Part shown: one piece after another, positions 62,295 through 64,000 of the stretch | Numbering within the stretch: the stretch's first letter is position 1 | Layout: each line of letters opens with the position of its first letter | NCBI RefSeq assembly: GCF_900683735.1 | Contig: NZ_LR215979.1 | Span: forward strand, 2,976,001-3,040,000 | DNA length: 64,000 bases | From: Fusobacterium ulcerans ATCC 49185 | GTDB taxonomy: Bacteria > Fusobacteriota > Fusobacteriia > Fusobacteriales > Fusobacteriaceae | Reading direction: 5' to 3' | The notes under the pieces: generated by a model | Databases searched by the model: none | Seen by the model: only the letters and a program-made list of their open reading frames with translations | What the model was told of the DNA's origin: nothing | Made by a program: the position numbers and the translations under genes

Positions 62295-63095
62295 TTACCA
62301 TTTTTTTAAACTTCCTTTTTCAAAAAGCCATTCAGGTGTTACAAGTTTAGCATCCTCTACTTTATACCAAGGAGAAATATCAGAAATACTTTTTAAAATA
62401 TGAAGTTCCTGAGATGGCATATAGCTTTGAACCAACATCATAATTCTTTCTCCTGTTTTTTTATTTACTGCAGTATCAACTATTATTACAGCATGCCCTG
62501 GAGAGCCTCCTTGAATGAATACATCTCCTATTTCTATATCTTTTATATCTGCTTTTTTCATTTCTTTTGATAACGAAAGTGTTCCTGCATATGTATATAT
62601 AAATTTGAGATACTCTTCAAATACTTCTCTTCCATATCCTGTTTTATAGTTCCCTTTTACCCATACAGTTTTATTTCCACTAACTTTAACTCTTTCTCCT
62701 TTTACAAATTTTGAAAATGGAACTTTCATCCCATTTGTTAAATCAAAGGATATTGTATCATATTTTTTTTGCTTATATAAATATTCTGCTCTCAATTTTA
62801 TCACTGCATCAGCACATTGAATCAAATCTTGAGGAAGAATAGGCATGTCTATCACTGAAATGTGCGATTTTACAAACTTCTCTCTTCCATCATACAACAA
62901 TACTGGAGTCCCCATCTTTTTAAGTTTTAATTCTCTTAAATAAGTACCAAAAGAATCTTCTGGATAATTTTCTCTTTCATATCCTGATGGAACAAGAAAT
63001 CTACTGCTTACTGTATCTCCCTCTTTGACTATCAGGTTTTTAGAAAATGTCATTGCATGTAATATAAAAAGTATAAAAATAAGTATTTTTTTCAT
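62295..63095 (-). CDS. Exported DUF4846-type protein
   Basis: 266 residues with a signal peptide (KILIFILFILHAMTFS). The mature part has the pattern of the DUF4846 family: RFLVPSGYER, EDSFGTYLRELKL, QCADAVIKLRAEYLY, and GDVFIQGGSPGHAVIIVD with a Gly-His that could be catalytic. The last part resembles a papain-like or NlpC-like layout, but the family function is unknown. A normal RBS (AAGGAG) precedes the ATG. Confidence 0.8.
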   Translation of the reverse strand: MKKILIFILFILHAMTFSKNLIVKEGDTVSSRFLVPSGYERENYPEDSFGTYLRELKLKKMGTPVLLYDGREKFVKSHISVIDMPILPQDLIQCADAVIKLRAEYLYKQKKYDTISFDLTNGMKVPFSKFVKGERVKVSGNKTVWVKGNYKTGYGREVFEEYLKFIYTYAGTLSLSKEMKKADIKDIEIGDVFIQGGSPGHAVIIVDTAVNKKTGERIMMLVQSYMPSQELHILKSISDISPWYKVEDAKLVTPEWLFEKGSLKKW

Positions 63096-63167
63096 TATGT
63101 ATCTCCTTCTCCTAATGACTTTTTACTAATATCTATTATGTTTCCCTCTTACTTTTGTATATTTATT

Positions 63168-63527
63168 TTAGCTTACACTAACTCTGAAACGACATTTTTT
63201 TGCTCCACTTAAAACTGTTTCAATCATCTCAACATTTATATTTTTATCTGGCAATAAATTTCCAATGATATATAATATGCTTTGTCTTGAACATTCACAA
63301 TGCAATGGATTATTTATTTTTCCTGACAATACTTCAGGACAAACACATTTAGGATAACCAATCTCATAAATATGACCTGCTTCGATTATCTCTGCAAAAA
63401 GTGCCTCTGTATTTCCATATTTTTTATATTGTTCATCTAGATTATATCCACACTCTTCAAATTGTCTTTTTTGTTCCAATAAAACTGTGTCTTTTACACA
63501 ATTTATTGCTTTGTTTCTATAGTCCAC
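63168..63527 (-). CDS. Small cysteine-rich protein of unknown function
   Basis: 119 residues starting at a GTG five bases after AAGGAGG. Seven Cys; four lie in two CxC pairs (PKCVCPEV and LHCECSRQS) 12 or so residues apart, and a last one is in KKCRFRV, a pattern that suggests a metal or iron-sulfur site. The end matches the C-terminal half of larger proteins in which CRFR ends a ligand-binding domain, but I cannot name the family. Alone between an exported protein and a sugar dehydrogenase fragment. Confidence 0.78.
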   Translation of the reverse strand: MDYRNKAINCVKDTVLLEQKRQFEECGYNLDEQYKKYGNTEALFAEIIEAGHIYEIGYPKCVCPEVLSGKINNPLHCECSRQSILYIIGNLLPDKNINVEMIETVLSGAKKCRFRVSVS

Positions 63528-63654
63528 TGTTCCTCCTTGATTGTTACTTTTTTTTGTAATTTTAAAACGATTAAGACCATACTTAGATTTATTATAGCAT
63601 ATTTTCTTTTTCTTATCCTTAGTTATAAAGTTTCTTACATTTTCCTTAATTAAA

Positions 63655-63699
63655 ATAAAAAACAGCTCTTTATGATTTTATTTTATCATAAAAAGCTGT
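63655..63699 (-). terminator. Terminator of the sugar dehydrogenase gene
   Basis: AACAGCTCTTTATGAT pairs with ATCATAAAAAGCTGT across an eight-base loop, with six T after it on the minus strand. Confidence 0.8.
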
Positions 63700-63740
63700 C
63701 TTCATTTTGGGCTATCTGAATTTGAGAGTTAAATTATTTT

Positions 63741-64000
63741 TTATTTTTCACCATTATATTTAATCATTAATATTGAACCAGGATTTTGCAGTTTAGTAGT
63801 TGGTTTTAAATCCATATCTCTTGCTGATCCTGCACTGTCAGTTAGAATATAAAAAGTATTTCCATCTGGGCTTATGGCTATATCACGATAACGATTTGGT
63901 GTATGGAAGAATGTTGCTATCTCTCCCTGAACATTATCTTTTTGATTATTTAATTTTATTCTGAAAAGAGTTCCAGCTTTTAATGTAGTCATTAAAATAC
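63741..64000 (-). CDS. PQQ-dependent sugar dehydrogenase-like protein (C-terminal end only)
   Basis: The frame is open through the right edge, so the Met at 63992 is internal. The 86 visible residues (TTLKAGTLFRIKLNNQ, then RYRDIAISPDGNTFYILTD, then NPGSILMIKY) are the last blades of the soluble glucose/sorbosone dehydrogenase (GSDH, YliI-type) beta propeller. These enzymes oxidise sugars in the periplasm with PQQ. The N-terminus with the active-site His lies outside the window. Confidence 0.8.
   Translation of the reverse strand, partial: ILMTTLKAGTLFRIKLNNQKDNVQGEIATFFHTPNRYRDIAISPDGNTFYILTDSAGSARDMDLKPTTKLQNPGSILMIKYNGEK

Overview
The window is very AT-rich chromosomal DNA that reads as Fusobacterium (phylum Fusobacteriota), probably one of the larger-genome species such as the ulcerans/varium/mortiferum group. 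This is inferred from gene content, not from a database match. Gram-negative features (TRAP transporter binding protein, outer-membrane porin remnant) sit beside genes more usual in Firmicutes (RemA/DUF370, YueI/DUF1694, a SigH-like sigma factor), on a codon-poor AT-rich background. Most genes are on the minus strand.

Layout. (1) 1-5.1 kb: a PTS locus (IIA, IIB, UlaA-type IIC, a PfkB kinase cut by the window edge) behind its PRD/PTS-domain regulator. (2) 5.1-9.8 kb: an NhaC-type antiporter with a small membrane protein, next to a LytS-like kinase and response regulator. (3) 9.8-14.4 kb: a sigma54 activator divergent from a split UxaA-type hydro-lyase and a KdgT permease, with a well-spaced -24/-12 promoter between them. 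(4) 14.4-16.7 kb: a membrane GGDEF-EAL protein with a degenerate GGDEF and an intact EAL. (5) 17-27.8 kb: a complete sialic acid catabolic region (NanE, NanA, YhcH, NanK, an acetylesterase, SiaQM, SiaP, a LacI-type repressor, NanM, a DMT permease). Three CG-centred operator-like sites lie at its promoters. (6) 27.4-29.8 kb: a decay zone with a gene relic, the 3' end of a porin gene, and an IS91-like transposase broken by one in-frame TGA. (7) 30-34 kb: a phosphoribosyltransferase, a membrane pyrophosphatase and ApbE. (8) 33.8-47.1 kb: the information-processing block rpmG, tRNA-Trp, secE, nusG, rplK, rplA, rplJ, rplL, rpoB, rpoC, yicC, remA, gmk, rpoZ. (9) 47.3-52.1 kb: an rRNA operon (16S-23S-5S) with no spacer tRNA. 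(10) 52.1-53.3 kb: 1.3 kb without an intact gene, but with a promoter / ribosome-binding-site / two-codon minigene / hairpin arrangement. (11) 53.4-59.3 kb: yueI, murA, rlmB, a sigH-like gene and leuS. (12) 59.5-64 kb: exported proteins, a promoter-plus-terminator unit that looks like an undescribed small RNA or attenuating leader, a LysE exporter, and the 3' end of a sugar dehydrogenase.

How it works together. The sialate genes form a coherent pathway: NanM converts the sialic acid anomer, SiaPQM imports it, the esterase probably removes O-acetyl groups, and NanA, NanK and NanE convert it to GlcNAc-6-phosphate. The LacI-type protein is the obvious candidate regulator, because matched operators sit at the start of each of the three transcription units. 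The best candidates for something undescribed are the RNA element at about 60.56-60.68 kb, the minigene at about 53.1 kb, and the three-site sialate regulon including its decayed gene and DMT permease. No CRISPR array, prophage or toxin-antitoxin module was recognised.
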